64,000 bases of DNA from Haematobia irritans (lineage: Eukaryota; Arthropoda; Insecta; Diptera; Muscidae), in assembly GCF_050003625.1 (NCBI RefSeq), contig NC_134401.1, positions 71,018,632 to 71,082,631 on the forward strand, given 5' to 3'. Each line of letters begins with the position of its first letter. Position 1 is the first letter of the stretch. A program made the position numbers and the translations under genes. Positions 20,147-31,448 of this stretch are shown one piece after another. The notes beneath the pieces are model-generated. The model was not told the origin of the DNA. It ran no database searches and was given only the letters and a program-made list of their open reading frames with translations.

Positions 20147-20866
20147 CTACGCCAGATTATCTTTGTCGATTGGGATAGGTCCAAAAAAACACCAACCAAA
20201 TATGGTATTTTGAACATATGGTAAATTTGGTTCGGTTTGCGGTAGACCAAGGTAAATCAAATTAGATACGTCTCCCCCAAGTACAATACAACAAGAGCCA
20301 GGGAGATAGAAGGAACAGTCTCCCAGGTCCGAATGATCATATATATTGAAAACTTTTCCCGACGAGCATCGACGTCGTGGACTAAACGGAGATGGGACAG
20401 TCTTGGCTCTCAGTGTGACGGTAAGAGTCCGTACACAATTGTGACAATCGATTAGTTGGAACTTCATACTATCTCGTATATCGTTTTTTGTGAATGAGAA
20501 AAGGGGACTCGCCGGGACAAAGTAACTTTCCTTCTCGTTTGGATCCATAAGGACACGGACAATCCGTTTGCTTTCGTTTACCATGGGACAGTATATGTGA
20601 ACAAGGGCGGTCATTTGTAGCCATTCTACCTTACCGTCGTCGACAGGATGGAGTAACGTGTGGTGTCCAAACCAACAGATGCGACAACCAGACCCACTAT
20701 TGCAGTTTCGGACTTTATGGGATAACCCCATACAATTCTCACACGCACCCACTTGATGGATTAGTCGTTTGCGTTCTGTTGTATGCATAGCCAAGAAACG
20801 TCGACAGAGACGGAATGCGTGTCGTGTATTACACAAAGGGCATCTATATTCCTCTAGGTACGCCAT
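20147..20866 (-). CDS. BEL accessory ORF: zinc knuckles plus retropepsin-like domain (239 aa)
   Basis: An open 239-residue frame with its own ATG, 93 bp downstream of integrase, where some BEL elements carry env. Residues about 8-75 hold three Cys/His knuckles (CPLCNTRHAFRLC, CENCMGLSHKVRNC, CRICWFGHHTLLH). The rest resembles the DUF1758-type protease of this element's own Gag-Pol: VLMDPNEKESYF at the active-site position, and VQNTIFGWCFFGP matching ETVFGWIVTGP near the end. The usual catalytic D-[ST]-G is absent, so protease activity is doubtful. It looks like a diverged second copy of the Gag/protease module. No signal peptide or membrane segment is evident. Confidence 0.8.
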   Translation of the reverse strand: MAYLEEYRCPLCNTRHAFRLCRRFLAMHTTERKRLIHQVGACENCMGLSHKVRNCNSGSGCRICWFGHHTLLHPVDDGKVEWLQMTALVHIYCPMVNESKRIVRVLMDPNEKESYFVPASPLFSFTKNDIRDSMKFQLIDCHNCVRTLTVTLRAKTVPSPFSPRRRCSSGKVFNIYDHSDLGDCSFYLPGSCCIVLGGDVSNLIYLGLPQTEPNLPYVQNTIFGWCFFGPIPIDKDNLA

Positions 20867-20959
20867 TCCTAAACAAAAGATATGATAATTAGCAAAATCG
20901 ATTTTATATTGGCTGTGCTGATCTTGGGGAAAGGAATGAAATAAGGGAAAGGAAGGAAT

Positions 20960-22258
20960 TTAGCTCTCTCGAGGCAAAAGGACTAATTTGTGGACAGGCC
21001 GGGTGATTACGCCTGATTGTGTCCGTAAATCTACCACTCTAACATTGCCATCGCTACCGGGGTATAGTTTCGTAACCCGACCTAGTCGCCACTCATTAGA
21101 AAAACCAGTATCTTGATGTAGTACAACCAAATCATTTAACCGCAAGTTTTCTTGAGGTCGCTTCCATTTGTTTCTTTTGTGCAATTCCTTTAAATAATCC
21201 GTTTTCCATCTTCGACAGAAATCTTGCTGAATTATCTTTACTCTTCTCCAACGGTTAAGGATCGCTGTCCGTGAGGGGATTTCCTCTGGCTCAGCTGGGG
21301 ACAATAAAGATGCTCCGATTAGAAAGTGCGCTGGAGTTAACGCGGCCAAGTCGTCTATATTTTCTGACATCGGGGTCAGAGGCCGTGAGTTCAAGCAGGA
21401 CTCAATAGACGTCAGTACAGTACTGAACTCCTCAAATGTAAGACGGATCTGTCCCGCTATTTTCTTTAAGTGACCTTTGCAGCTTTTTACGCCGGCTTCC
21501 CAAAGGCCACCCATATGCGGTGCGCCAGCGGGAATAAAATGCCATTCAAGTTTCTGTTGACCGTATCGGGTGATAGACTCACACTTCATCTCGAAAATCA
21601 CCTTTGCAAAATTTCGTCGTATTTCTCGAGCAGCTCCGACGAAGTTGCGGCCGTTATCCAAGTATATTCGACTGGGACAACCTCTCCGAGACACGAAACG
21701 AGTCAAAGCAGCCATAAAGGCGACAGTAGAGAGATCACTTACGGCCTCTAAGTGGATCGCACGTGAAGCAAAACAAATAAACAAGCAAACATATCCCTTA
21801 GATATCCTAGATCCTCGACCCGAGAAGGTCTTGAGGTCAAAGGGACCCGCATAATCAACACCAGTATTAGTAAATGGACGACTAATCGTTGTTCTCTCCG
21901 GAGGCAATGCGGCCATAAGTTGAACTTGCAGAGTCTTACGGGATAGGATGCACTTCTTGCAATTTCGAATATGTGCCTTAATGACATTTTTCCCTCTTAT
22001 TATCCAGCACTCTAGGCGAATAGTTGCCATCATCAATTGACAGCCTCCATGAAGGGTCAACTTGTGTATGAAGGATACATACAGCCTCGCGAAACGGCTC
22101 TTAGGGGACAGTATAATGGGGTGTCTTTCGCTATATGATAGGGATAGTGTCGAGCCTAGCCGACCGTGGGCTCGAATCACATGGTCCTTGTCTAAAAAAG
22201 GAGTCAGAGTTAGTAGCGAGCTTTTGGAATCCAAAGGTTTCTTCTGAGACAGACAGAG
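20960..22258 (-). pseudogene. pol: BEL integrase and C-terminal DUF5641-type region
   Basis: The open part starts just after an in-frame TAA at 22,259-22,261 that separates it from RNase H. It contains a zinc-binding region (HGGCQLMMATIRLECW through CKKC), then the DDE core: Asp in GVDYAGPF, Asp in LDNGRNF, Glu in WEAGVKS. The C-terminal segment (WRLGRVTKLYPGSDGNVRVV) is the DUF5641-like domain usual in BEL. The domain is complete, but without readthrough it cannot be part of Pol. No ATG is found at its start. Confidence 0.88.
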
Positions 22259-23290
22259 TTATTCGCTTGCAAAGTATCTTCTTTGTGCAAGGGATATTAA
22301 CCTAGTTCGTGTAAACGTCAATTCCTCCGCTGATAGCCTAATGCCTTGCTTGATTCGTTGACCTGACGATCTACCTTTTGCAGCTCTTGCGAAACGAAAA
22401 ATGTACGCTATCACATGTATGGCACGTGACAAACACGAGAATCGATCTAAAGGATCCTCAAACTCCGCTATATGTGTCTGAACAGGTTTCGCCTCTATAT
22501 GTGTAACAGGTATATTAAAATTCTGTGGAAACTGGGAGCTATCATTCCGAAGCCATGGTGGCCCGTACCACCAAAGATCAGTCTCCTTTAACTCTAAAGG
22601 AGTCAGCCCCCGCGTTGCTAGGTCAGCGGGATTTTCATGCGTCGAGACATGACGCCAAAAGTGGCCAACCTTCTCTTGAATCTTTGCGACCCGATTGGCA
22701 ACGAATGTTGTCCAGTTGTGAGAAGGCTTTTTGAGCCACGCCAATACGATAGTGGAGTCTGACCATAAAAGTAATGGTTTTGGTTGCACATTTACTTGGG
22801 GCAGAAAAGTATGTACCAGCTCTGACAGCAACAATGCTCCACACAATTCCAATCTTGGAAGAGATATTCTCTTTATTGGGGCAACTTTTGTTTTAGAGAC
22901 AAGGATATTGGAAAATACGTTGGTCCCTATTTTTACTCTTGCATATAAAACCGCTGCGTACGCTAGCTCCGAAGAGTCGCAAAACCCGTGAAACTCAATT
23001 TCACAATTCGGAGAGTAACGTATCCAACGAGGAATTACAATTGTATCTATATCATTATATTTTGCAATGAATGATTTCCATTTCAACAGGGTCATTGGTT
23101 TTAAGGGATCATCCCAACCAATGTTATCCAGCAAAAGCTGCTGCATAAAAATTTTTGCCACAACTACCACGGGCGCAAGCCATCCCAAAGGGTCAAATAA
23201 TCTGGCGATAACAGAAAGGACTTCTCTTTTTGAGAACGATTCCTTGCACCGAATTTTTTCGGTTACGAAATAAAAACAGTCGCGTTCCAC
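22259..23290 (-). pseudogene. pol: BEL RT connection and RNase H
   Basis: About 340 codons continue Pol in a frame shifted relative to the upstream RT. The segment VLSVIARLFDPLGWLAPVV is the hallmark of BEL polymerases. RNase H residues are present: Asp in FCDSSELAYAAV, Glu in LPRLELCGA, Asp in LWSDSTIVLAWL, Asp in ENPADLATRG. The frame changes near 23,275-23,295, and the segment ends at a TAA (22,259-22,261) that lies in frame with the integrase. Confidence 0.88.
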
Positions 23291-26172
23291 CTAATTCCCA
23301 ACGTTTTAGCATTGCTCTTGTCATCAAAGTTTAGGAATTCCTCATTTAACAAATACTCCCGAGGTAAATTTTGAAGAATTTCTTTACAATTGGAGGTCCA
23401 TTTACGCAAATGGAATCCTCCTGACTTCAAAATTTCAGTCAACTCATTTCTAGCCTCTAAGCCATCAGGGATAGAATGGACTCCTACCAAAGCATCATCA
23501 ACATACATGCTTTCTCTTAAAATCTTAGCCCCAACAGGAAATCGATGTTCCTCATCCTCTGCTAATTTCAGTAATGTCCTCAAAGCTAAGTAAGGCGCAC
23601 AATTCACGCCGAAAGTTACTGTAGTTAGTTGAAATTCTTGCATCTCTTCTTCAGGTGACGTTCTGTACATTATCCGCTGGAACGGGGCATGATTCGGATT
23701 CACAAGTATCTGCCGATACATTTTGGAAATGTCCGCATTAAATACTATCTTGTACAAACGCCAATTTAAAATGAGAGAGACAATATCTTTTTGCAACACT
23801 GGGCCAGTATACAAACAATCATTCAAACTTTTGCCATTCGATGAAGTGCAAGAGGCATTAAAAACAACCCTCAATTTCGTAGTTGCACTGTCCGGCTTAA
23901 ACACGCCATGGTGAGGCAGATAAAATCCACTTTCAGAACTATCTTTCGGTGGTTGGACAGATTTCATATGTCCCAGGTACAAATATTCCTTTATGACATC
24001 ATCATACATATTTCTCAAATCAATTTTTTGGGACAGAGATTTTTCATTCCTTAGAAACTGGCTCAATGCGATATATCTACTTTGTCCGAGTTTCAAATTC
24101 GGTGGGGAATCTGATTTGAAAGGCAAATCCACAATATATCTACCATTGGAATCACGCACAGTCGTTGAACGATAAATCTCTTCGCAAATGGTATCCTCCT
24201 CCGAAGCAGTAACTCTGTTCGGAATCTCCTCAATTTCCCAAAATTTTGCCATTTGTTCATTAATTGACACCCTTGTGCAATGAGATAATCGAACCAAACG
24301 CTTGGGAGTACAGTTGTTTGATGGACCAGTCACTATCCATCCAAAAACGGTTTCTTGAGCCACCAAAGAACCAAGAATTCCATGTTCGACTCCTTTGAGA
24401 AGAATCATGGGGTACAAGTTTCCTCCAATGAGGATGTCAACTGGGGCACTTTTATAGAATTCGGGGTCTGCAAATTCCAATTTTCGAATATCCTCTCTGC
24501 CAACATTTGGAAATGAATGTGTGGGTACGTTTCCAGTAACATCTGGCACTACCAACGCTTCAACTTCTGCAGAAAAACCATTTTTAGCCGAGCAAAGTGT
24601 AAAAAGCGCAATCTTTGAACATTTTGTCAAATGTTCACCCCCAAGGCCTGAAATGTCCGCGGAAATAGGTTTTGTTGGCAACTTTAACATCTTCTGAATT
24701 CGTGAAGATATGAAAGTGTCATCAGAACAGGGATCAATCAACGCCCTTACTCTTTGAGACAAACTATATTTAGTAATTGTCACCCATGCAGTTGCCAACA
24801 TTGTTTTATTCGAGACAGAAGTATGGTATGACTGAATATTTTGTGATGTGGAAGGCTGATCGGCGGAGTGGGTATTCAACGGATGAGTCGAACAAGGGCT
24901 TTCACTCGTAACCGCCTCAGCTTCTTTCCCAACCGATTTTTCCTTGTGGAGTAGTGTGTGATGGTTTGCGCCACATTTGACACATGCCGATTTGCCTTGA
25001 CAATCTGCGGCCATATGTCCCAGACCTAAACATTTCAAACAGTGCTTGTCCCTTCTTACCACAGAAATTCTATTTTTAAACTCCATATTCAAAAATTTGG
25101 GGCAGGATTGCAATTTATGTGGACCCTTACACAAGTTGCACTTAATGCTGTTCACTTTTGTATGATGTACTTTGTAATGTTTCGATTTATCGCTGTTGTT
25201 GTTATACTTTTGCCGTGGGACAGAATCATTGGAGCCTATAATGTCAGAAACGCTCTCGAGCGCCTGAAATCGTTCCGTCAAAAACCTATCCAAATCTTCC
25301 CACTTCGGTAATTCAGTTTTGTTCGCAATTGATTGCTCCCATGGGGATAAAGTGAGTTTTGGTAGTTTTGAGGAGCATTGGAATACAAATATGGGATCCC
25401 AAGACCCTATATCTATTTTATAAAGTTTTAGGACGGACATGCAATTTGTAATCTCCCTTTGAAGCTTTTTGAGACTAGATGCGGATTCTTGTGTGCATTG
25501 TGGCAGACTGAATAGGGTTCGCAATTGATTGTTTATGAGAATGCGCTTATTTTCGTATTGGTTCTTTAAATTTGACCATGCAATTTCGAACCCCTCAGAT
25601 GTCAAGGGTATATTTCTATTAATTTCCCTAGCTTCGCCATCTGTTTTTTGAAACAGATGATACAGTTTCTCAACAGAGCTTAGTTTTTTATTATTAATAT
25701 AAATAGCCGTGAATAAATCCCTGAAACTGGGCCAGCTAACATAGTCCCCATAAAAGACTTGGGTATCGCATGGTGGGACAGAAATCGATGTAGTCACGTT
25801 CCGATTATTTGGAGGAGACTTAATTTTTAAATTATCTTTCCACTGTCCAATAATTGTCACACATCTAATGTAAGCATTGTGGGCCCCTGACTTCTTACTT
25901 TTCGCCGTGGCTTTGTCAGATTTTGCACTATCGGGATCGGAGATACACTTTCTATAACTAATTTTCCACTCCGCCCACAAATTCTGGAGTTCTTCCTTTT
26001 CCGCTTCTATGGAGTGCTCATTCAAACCTTCCGACTCAACCGACTTTAACCGTTCTTCAAAGAAAGCAATTTCTTCGCACTGTTGAATATATTCTTCTAG
26101 TAAACCCATTTCGATATAGTGATAGCAAACGAATAAATTTTTCCAAATCAATAAAAAAAATCCTTGAACCAC
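23263..26172 (-). CDS. gag-pol: BEL Gag-protease-RT (truncated Pol by frameshift)
   Basis: A 969-residue frame; the likely start is Met22 (26,109), which begins the usual GLLEEYIQQ-type N-terminus. Domains in order: DUF1759 Gag at about 120-260, CCHC knuckles at about 345-415 (CNLCKGPHKLQSC, CLKCLGLGHMAADC), a DUF1758 protease with ALIDPCSDDTFIS at the active-site position, and an RT at about 740-930 with FNADISKMYRQI and the catalytic YVDD at about 890-893. The final residues after LGIRWN are out of frame, marking the break before RNase H. Gag may still be made; a complete Pol cannot. Confidence 0.88.
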   Translation of the reverse strand: MVQGFFLLIWKNLFVCYHYIEMGLLEEYIQQCEEIAFFEERLKSVESEGLNEHSIEAEKEELQNLWAEWKISYRKCISDPDSAKSDKATAKSKKSGAHNAYIRCVTIIGQWKDNLKIKSPPNNRNVTTSISVPPCDTQVFYGDYVSWPSFRDLFTAIYINNKKLSSVEKLYHLFQKTDGEAREINRNIPLTSEGFEIAWSNLKNQYENKRILINNQLRTLFSLPQCTQESASSLKKLQREITNCMSVLKLYKIDIGSWDPIFVFQCSSKLPKLTLSPWEQSIANKTELPKWEDLDRFLTERFQALESVSDIIGSNDSVPRQKYNNNSDKSKHYKVHHTKVNSIKCNLCKGPHKLQSCPKFLNMEFKNRISVVRRDKHCLKCLGLGHMAADCQGKSACVKCGANHHTLLHKEKSVGKEAEAVTSESPCSTHPLNTHSADQPSTSQNIQSYHTSVSNKTMLATAWVTITKYSLSQRVRALIDPCSDDTFISSRIQKMLKLPTKPISADISGLGGEHLTKCSKIALFTLCSAKNGFSAEVEALVVPDVTGNVPTHSFPNVGREDIRKLEFADPEFYKSAPVDILIGGNLYPMILLKGVEHGILGSLVAQETVFGWIVTGPSNNCTPKRLVRLSHCTRVSINEQMAKFWEIEEIPNRVTASEEDTICEEIYRSTTVRDSNGRYIVDLPFKSDSPPNLKLGQSRYIALSQFLRNEKSLSQKIDLRNMYDDVIKEYLYLGHMKSVQPPKDSSESGFYLPHHGVFKPDSATTKLRVVFNASCTSSNGKSLNDCLYTGPVLQKDIVSLILNWRLYKIVFNADISKMYRQILVNPNHAPFQRIMYRTSPEEEMQEFQLTTVTFGVNCAPYLALRTLLKLAEDEEHRFPVGAKILRESMYVDDALVGVHSIPDGLEARNELTEILKSGGFHLRKWTSNCKEILQNLPREYLLNEEFLNFDDKSNAKTLGIRWNATVFIS

Positions 26173-27254
26173 TATATGATGAGATCTGATATTTTGTAGG
26201 CTGATGTTTTCCCCACTCAGTACTCTTGAACCACTGTGCTAATTTCTTTGCAAAATTAAGGGAAGATGTAAAAGTGTATGGAGACCAATCAGTACTATTG
26301 TTGATTAATATTTTATAATCCTCAGGTGCGAACGATTTCCTGTGAGCCACTGTGCAATCAATAACGATTTTTTCTTCGGGAACTTTGATTCTCTACTAAA
26401 TATTTTCTATCTTATTTACAGGTAATTAGATTTTAATATGTTAATTTTTTAGGAGATCAAATTACAATATTTTCTGCATCACAACGTAAATCGGCCCACT
26501 GTGTTGTTTTAGTTGTATTTTCAATATAAGGGACAGCGCTTATCTAGTTGTGTGTTAATAATACATCAGAATTATTTAGGGACAATAAAATGGAGTCGGT
26601 AAATAATTACTTCAATCTAGACCAACAATTCAATTTTGTGAGGACACACACATAAATATTCAATTAAATGTTTTAAATTTCCACGGATTATTAAGAAGTG
26701 GCTACAAGTACACCTCTTCTATTGCCTCAGCTGTATCTCTCAATCTCTTGCCACAGTGACAGTTTATTACAACAACAATAAGATCTTTGTGCAAAATAAG
26801 AGAAAATAACAAAAATTTGGATACTGTTCACTCTTTAACGAAGTAATTTTGGCGCAAAGCGAAGATGGAGCATACAAAGTGATAATAATTGCAACAACAA
26901 ATGTAAAGACAAATCAACGAGTAACCGTATCTATTTATTATTAATGTTATTCTTTCCAAATTTCCAATATGTTTACATGTGGATATTATTAACCATATAT
27001 TACGTAATGTAATCTGTAACTTCAAATAACTTCAAGGGACAGGACATGGGCTCAAACTGACCACGGGATAGGGTAAATACACTGGGACAGTTGTGGACAC
27101 ACAAATGGGTACTTTCTTCACAGCACTTCAAAATAAATCTCACTGTACGTACCTCAATGCTCTATTAATATTCCTTACGATGTTTTTCGTGTATCCACTT
27201 GACCAGACAATAACTATACGTCGCTGGAGTTGCTGAAGGATCGACAGGACCAAA
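26173..27254 (-). other. BEL 5' leader
   Basis: About 1.1 kb between the 5' LTR and gag-pol. Just inside the LTR the minus strand reads TTTGGTCCTGTCGATCC, a candidate primer binding site; I cannot assign the tRNA. A 97-codon frame at 26,057-26,350 overlaps the gag start and has no recognised domain. Confidence 0.6.
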
Positions 27255-27775
27255 TGTTGACGCTAATGCCAACTCTTTCTCACCTTATCTCAAGCCGTGG
27301 ATGTGTAGAAAAATGGAACGTTCACTATAGTGACTGATAAAGGCAACTTAGACCGCAATTTTGTCACTTTGAAATTATCACTTTGGCCCAAAGTGGCTCT
27401 TTTGATTTTGACCCGGCTCTAGCCACCCGTTGACACAAGTAATAGTCAGAGTTCTACAAGCAATTCAATACAAATTAAACTTTATTGTTTCCGTATTCTT
27501 CACAAGCTTCTATTTGCAATAGTCCTATGCACAATTCTTTCACTCTTAATAGTTCTCACTATGTTCACTGTTGCTGCGCATTAGAGCCCGAACTTTCTAC
27601 TACTGCCCAAAAACGTTCTTCTCCAAAAAACTGAAGGGCTTTCCTAGGTGACAGATCTCAACTTCGAAAAGAGAGCAGCAACAGACAAAACATATGATCG
27701 ATTAGGACGATATGCTCGTGTGCAGTGTTGTCAATCAATGCGATATTAGAGTGGGTCGACCTTGACACACGAACA
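27255..27775 (-). repeat. BEL 5' LTR
   Basis: 521 bp, the upstream LTR in transcription order. By eye it differs from the 3' copy by two substitutions and one A in a homopolymer. Confidence 0.93.
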
Positions 27776-29583
27776 GTCCCTAATGGCGACTTGCATGCGT
27801 TAGAAGTAGTATCGCTCTAAGATTTGTTCCTTATTTTCCTTGGAGTTACGATGAGCCCTTCTATGCTCCGTCTCAATTATCTCGAATTGGCGCTCTTTCG
27901 ATGTAACGTCGGTTACCATTTGTTGTGCAACACGTATTTTGTACTGGGAAAAATGTTCGATATAAATATCTTGCATCATGCCGAGTAATCTTTCAGGAAT
28001 TTTTATGCCATTCAAAATGTTTGGTTGTAATTTTTCTTTAAGAACGGCGGTGAGTGAATCTTCGTTCCACTGTGTCGATGATACAAAATGTCGAGTGTAG
28101 CCACGATGTGGCTCCTCAAAAGATGTCAGATCCATTCCGATTTTTATGATGATTTGGTTCTTAAAAACATTAATTGGGACTTCAACATGGGGTATGAGGT
28201 CGGACGAATCCCTATCAGCGCTATGAATTGTCGCATCCGACGGCCTATCATCATCGTTGTTTCCCTCTGAGGCTGTTAACGTGTCCTGTGTTATGTCTGC
28301 GTTTCCCTCGGAAGCAGTCCTGCCTTCAGAGGCTGTCAACATATTTTCCAAGTTTTCCTGCACAGTTCTTCCTTCACTAGCCGTGTCAGTGGAAGAGTGG
28401 TACAGGTAATTAGAGAGAGATTTTAATCTAGAGAGAGCATCAGCAACAGAGTTTGATTTACCAGGTTTGTAAATCAACTCGTGATTATACTCCTCTATTC
28501 TGGCCTTCCATCTTTTGAGTTTAGCGTTAAAGTTCCTATTTCCCAAGGCAAATGTGAGTGGTTGGTGATCCGTGTATATTCTTATCTTCTTTGCGCCATA
28601 CAAGTAGTTCCTCATGTTATCGAGGGCCCATACGATAGCCAGCATTTCCTTCTCATTAGTGGCGTAGGCCTCTTCCGTCTCATTCAGTGTTCTGGAAATG
28701 TAAGCAATTGGCTTATCCTTGCCGATCTCTCCCTGAGACAAAACTGCGCCTATGGCATAATTGGATGCGTCCGTAGTCAGGTTGAATGGCCTACTAAAAT
28801 CCGGAAATGCCAGTACCTCAGCTGTCGTCAGTAGTTCTTTCAAGGAGTTAAATGCCTTCAAGGCATCATCGTTCAAAACAATCGGAACATTTCTAGACTG
28901 ATTCGCTTTAACCTGAGAATTCTCCCCCCTGGTAAGATTAGTAAGTGGCTTTGCAACTTTCGCATAATCACGGATAAATCTTCTGTAGTATGAAGTCATT
29001 CCCAAAAAACTTTTCAGTTCCTTCAGATTCGTTGGTGGAACGAGGTTCTCTATGGACTTAACCTTTGCAGGATCGGGCATTATACCCCTGTCACTTACAA
29101 TGTATCCCAAAAATTCTACCTCAGATTTCATGAAATGTGTCTTATCGAGATTTACTTTCAAGTTCGCCTCACTGAGTCTAGCAAATATGGTATCGATGTT
29201 CTTCAAATGATCCTCGATGTACACATAACATATCTTCCCTATGTATTCCCTAAGAACATCGTCAATCATCCGCTGGAAGATAGCCGGGGCGTTTTTCAGA
29301 CCAAAAGGCAACCGCAAGTATTCATATTTGCCATTCATGGTTGAAAAAGCTGTTTTCGGAATATCCCTCGGTTTCATAGCGACCTGGTGGAAACCCGATG
29401 TGAGGTCAATAGTGGTGAAGAACATTGCATTTCCTAAACTAGCCAACGTGGAATTTATATCCGGAATAGGATAGGTATCGGAAATGGTCACCGCGTTCAG
29501 TCTCTTAAAATCAACAACCATCCTGTATTGTTTCTCTCCATTGGGTTTCGGTTTCTTCGGAACCACCCAAATTGGGGACTTGT
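27776..29583 (-). pseudogene. pol: gypsy 2 RT, RNase H and first part of integrase
   Basis: It begins abruptly inside RT at SPIWVVPKKPKP, without protease. RT motifs FKRLNAVTISDTYPIPDI and FFTTIDLTSGFHQV are present. The YxDD box is missing: the sequence passes directly from CYVYI to EDHLKN, an in-frame loss of about ten codons, so the polymerase is dead. RNase H follows (LTTDASNYAIGAVLS, IYTDHQPLTFAL). A linker of repeated TASEG motifs leads to the integrase His pair (HRRAH), then a stop at about 27,802 and the BEL insertion. Confidence 0.88.
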
Positions 29584-30626
29584 ATTATTCATATAATTAA
29601 CTTGCCTTGACTGTATAGACCTATCTACGTCCATTGGTTCATTCTTGATTGCCGGATACCGTGGAGGTAATGGTGGTTTCGAGTATGAATCATTGGGTGA
29701 ATTGAAATTAAGATTCCCTGTGCGAGGATTCTGTCGCCATCTCATATCCGGTCGCATTGGCGGTGAACGGTATACTACGTCTGCCTTAACCCTGGTCTCC
29801 TTTGGATGCAGGATATCATTCCGCATGGTAAGGTTCTGAAGTTCGAGGCAGGCCGAATAAGCCTCGGGGAGAGTCTTAGGTCTCTGACTTCAGACCACGT
29901 ATAAAAATGTCCAATGATCTATTTCGATATGTCTCCACAAGAGCCGTAACCGTCTCCTCACTGTAGGACTCGGTCTTTAACTTATTAACTATCAGCGACA
30001 GCTGATGGTTCACTGTGGAATAAAATTCCTCAATACAACGAGCCCTGCGACAAACGATTCAGCTGGTGTTCCAAGGTCTCAATGTCACGTTTGTCGGCGT
30101 AATGGAGCGACAGGACCCTTTTAATTTCTTCCCAACTACTGTCAAAGACATTATAGGCAACAAGGGCAGTGTCGGCAGCACCAACAACCTTTTGGCGGAT
30201 GCTTTGAACAATTGCCCTATAAATTGGTTGGTCCCTAACGATCTCAAAGTCCTTTAGTATAGATTCAACGGAGTGAATCCATGAGACGTACTGCGTAGGA
30301 CTTCCGTCGAATGTCCGTAATTCTTTGACGCCGTCAGGCAACCGACTAATGTCCTTTAACTCATCCACATTTCGCGGACGCTGTAGCGGCCTAATAGGGG
30401 CCTCCGCAGGAATTGCATTACCCAACCGTGCCGCCTCTACCTGCTCTAATCTTGTCATAACGCTTCCCAAGGCGTTATCATGCAGGGTAGCCTCTATCGA
30501 GGATAACCTGCCCTCAACAGACTTTATTTGCTCCATGAACCGGTTAATGGCTCCGGTCAAGTTTGTCACCGTGTTTTTAATTTCGTCCATGCTGACAAGA
30601 GAGGAAAGAGAAAAAAATGGAATCAC
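29584..30626 (-). pseudogene. gag: gypsy 2 Gag, frameshifted and fused to pol by a deletion
   Basis: The first 198 codons (30,030-30,626; probable start Met13 at 30,590) have a coiled-coil-like N-terminus and the errantiviral capsid region (ELRTFDGSPTQYVSWIHSVE, VVGAADTALVAYN, HYADKRDIETLEHQL). Frameshifts at about 30,037 and 29,885 move the rest into other frames. At about 29,583 the C-terminal Gag sequence joins RT directly, so the gag end and the whole protease have been deleted. Confidence 0.85.
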
Positions 30627-31435
30627 TTACCGAATATGTTCGCCTTTACTCCTTTTTTTTCTTCAAAACAATTTTTTCACTCAATTATTATATTTTTTTT
30701 TTTATTTCCCTTTTTCTTGTGTTGTTTCTCTTCAAATTTTCCTGGGGGATTTTGTCACTGAAATAATTTTTTTCACTCAATTATTATATTATTTTCTTAT
30801 TTCCCCTTTTTCTTGTGTTGTTTCTACTCAATTCTTCCGCGGGGATTTTGTCACTGAAATAATTTTTTTCACTCAATTATTATATTATTTTCTTATTTCT
30901 CCTTTTTCTTGCGTTGTTTCTCCTCAATTCTTCCGCGGGGATTTTGTCACTGATCACTTCCTTTTTCCTTTTTCACTAGAACCTTTCTTTTAATTTGGCA
31001 ATTTCTCATTTTTTTCTTTCTTATACTTTTAGCAATAATTATTTCTTTTGTTTTTTTTATATAATTTTGTTTTTCAGAATGGAACTTTGTTTAAATATTT
31101 CTTTTCACAAAAATAAAAAAAAAATTATTTTGAATCTTTATAAAAAAATGTATATGTCTTTTATTGTAAAGTTGCTCGAGTCTTGGCTTCGCGACGCGGC
31201 CAAGGAGTAATCCCCTTTTTTTATTTACTTATTTTTAATTTTATGTCTGAGGAGGGTCCCGTAGGAATCACTCAGATTAGATTTAATTTTGATTTTATTA
31301 TAATATATAATTTTATTTTTCTTTTCAAAGTTATAATTAGCTTATATTTTATACCCTGCAGGGTCCCGTAGGAATGCTAGAGTTAACTTTTTATAATTTT
31401 ACCAGGACTCTGCTATCTTTTTTAGCAGGTCCCTG
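30627..31435 (-). other. gypsy 2 5' leader
   Basis: Very T-rich on the plus strand and noncoding. It contains three 96-bp tandem repeats next to gag. In Drosophila gypsy the equivalent leader holds the Su(Hw) insulator; I see no repeated TGCATA core here. Confidence 0.6.
30671..30955. repeat. 96-bp tandem repeat, three copies, in gypsy 2 leader
   Basis: The copies align on ttcactcaattattatatt, whose first C falls at 30,678, 30,774 and 30,870, a period of exactly 96. Each contains ttccgcggggattttgtcac or a variant. Copies 2 and 3 are more alike than copy 1. Confidence 0.85.
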
Positions 31436-31448
31436 CTCTCGGGCGCCA
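31436..31448 (-). promoter_or_regulatory. gypsy 2 primer binding site
   Basis: The minus strand reads TGGCGCCCGAGAGC immediately after the 5' LTR. Its first part matches the primer site used with tRNA-Lys in many retroviruses and gypsy-like elements. Confidence 0.7.

Larger units (their letters stand above)
19413..27775 (-). mobile_element. BEL/Pao LTR retrotransposon nested in gypsy 2
   Basis: LTRs of 522 and 521 bp (TGTTGACG...CGAACA) flank an internal region read on the minus strand: gag-protease-RT, RNase H, integrase, then an extra ORF. The gypsy sequence gtccc is duplicated on both sides (19,408-19,412 and 27,776-27,780), the 5-bp duplication expected for BEL. The LTRs differ by only two substitutions and one indel by eye. 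Pol carries a frameshift and a stop, so it is not autonomous as it stands. Confidence 0.93.

Noticed and set aside
26057..26350. 97-aa frame upstream of BEL gag as an extra gene
   Set aside because: It overlaps the gag start in another frame, has no recognisable domain and is short enough to occur by chance.
30325..30993. 222-aa plus-strand frame across gypsy 2 gag and leader
   Set aside because: It is the antisense of gag followed by translation of the 96-bp leader repeats, so it is a shadow frame.
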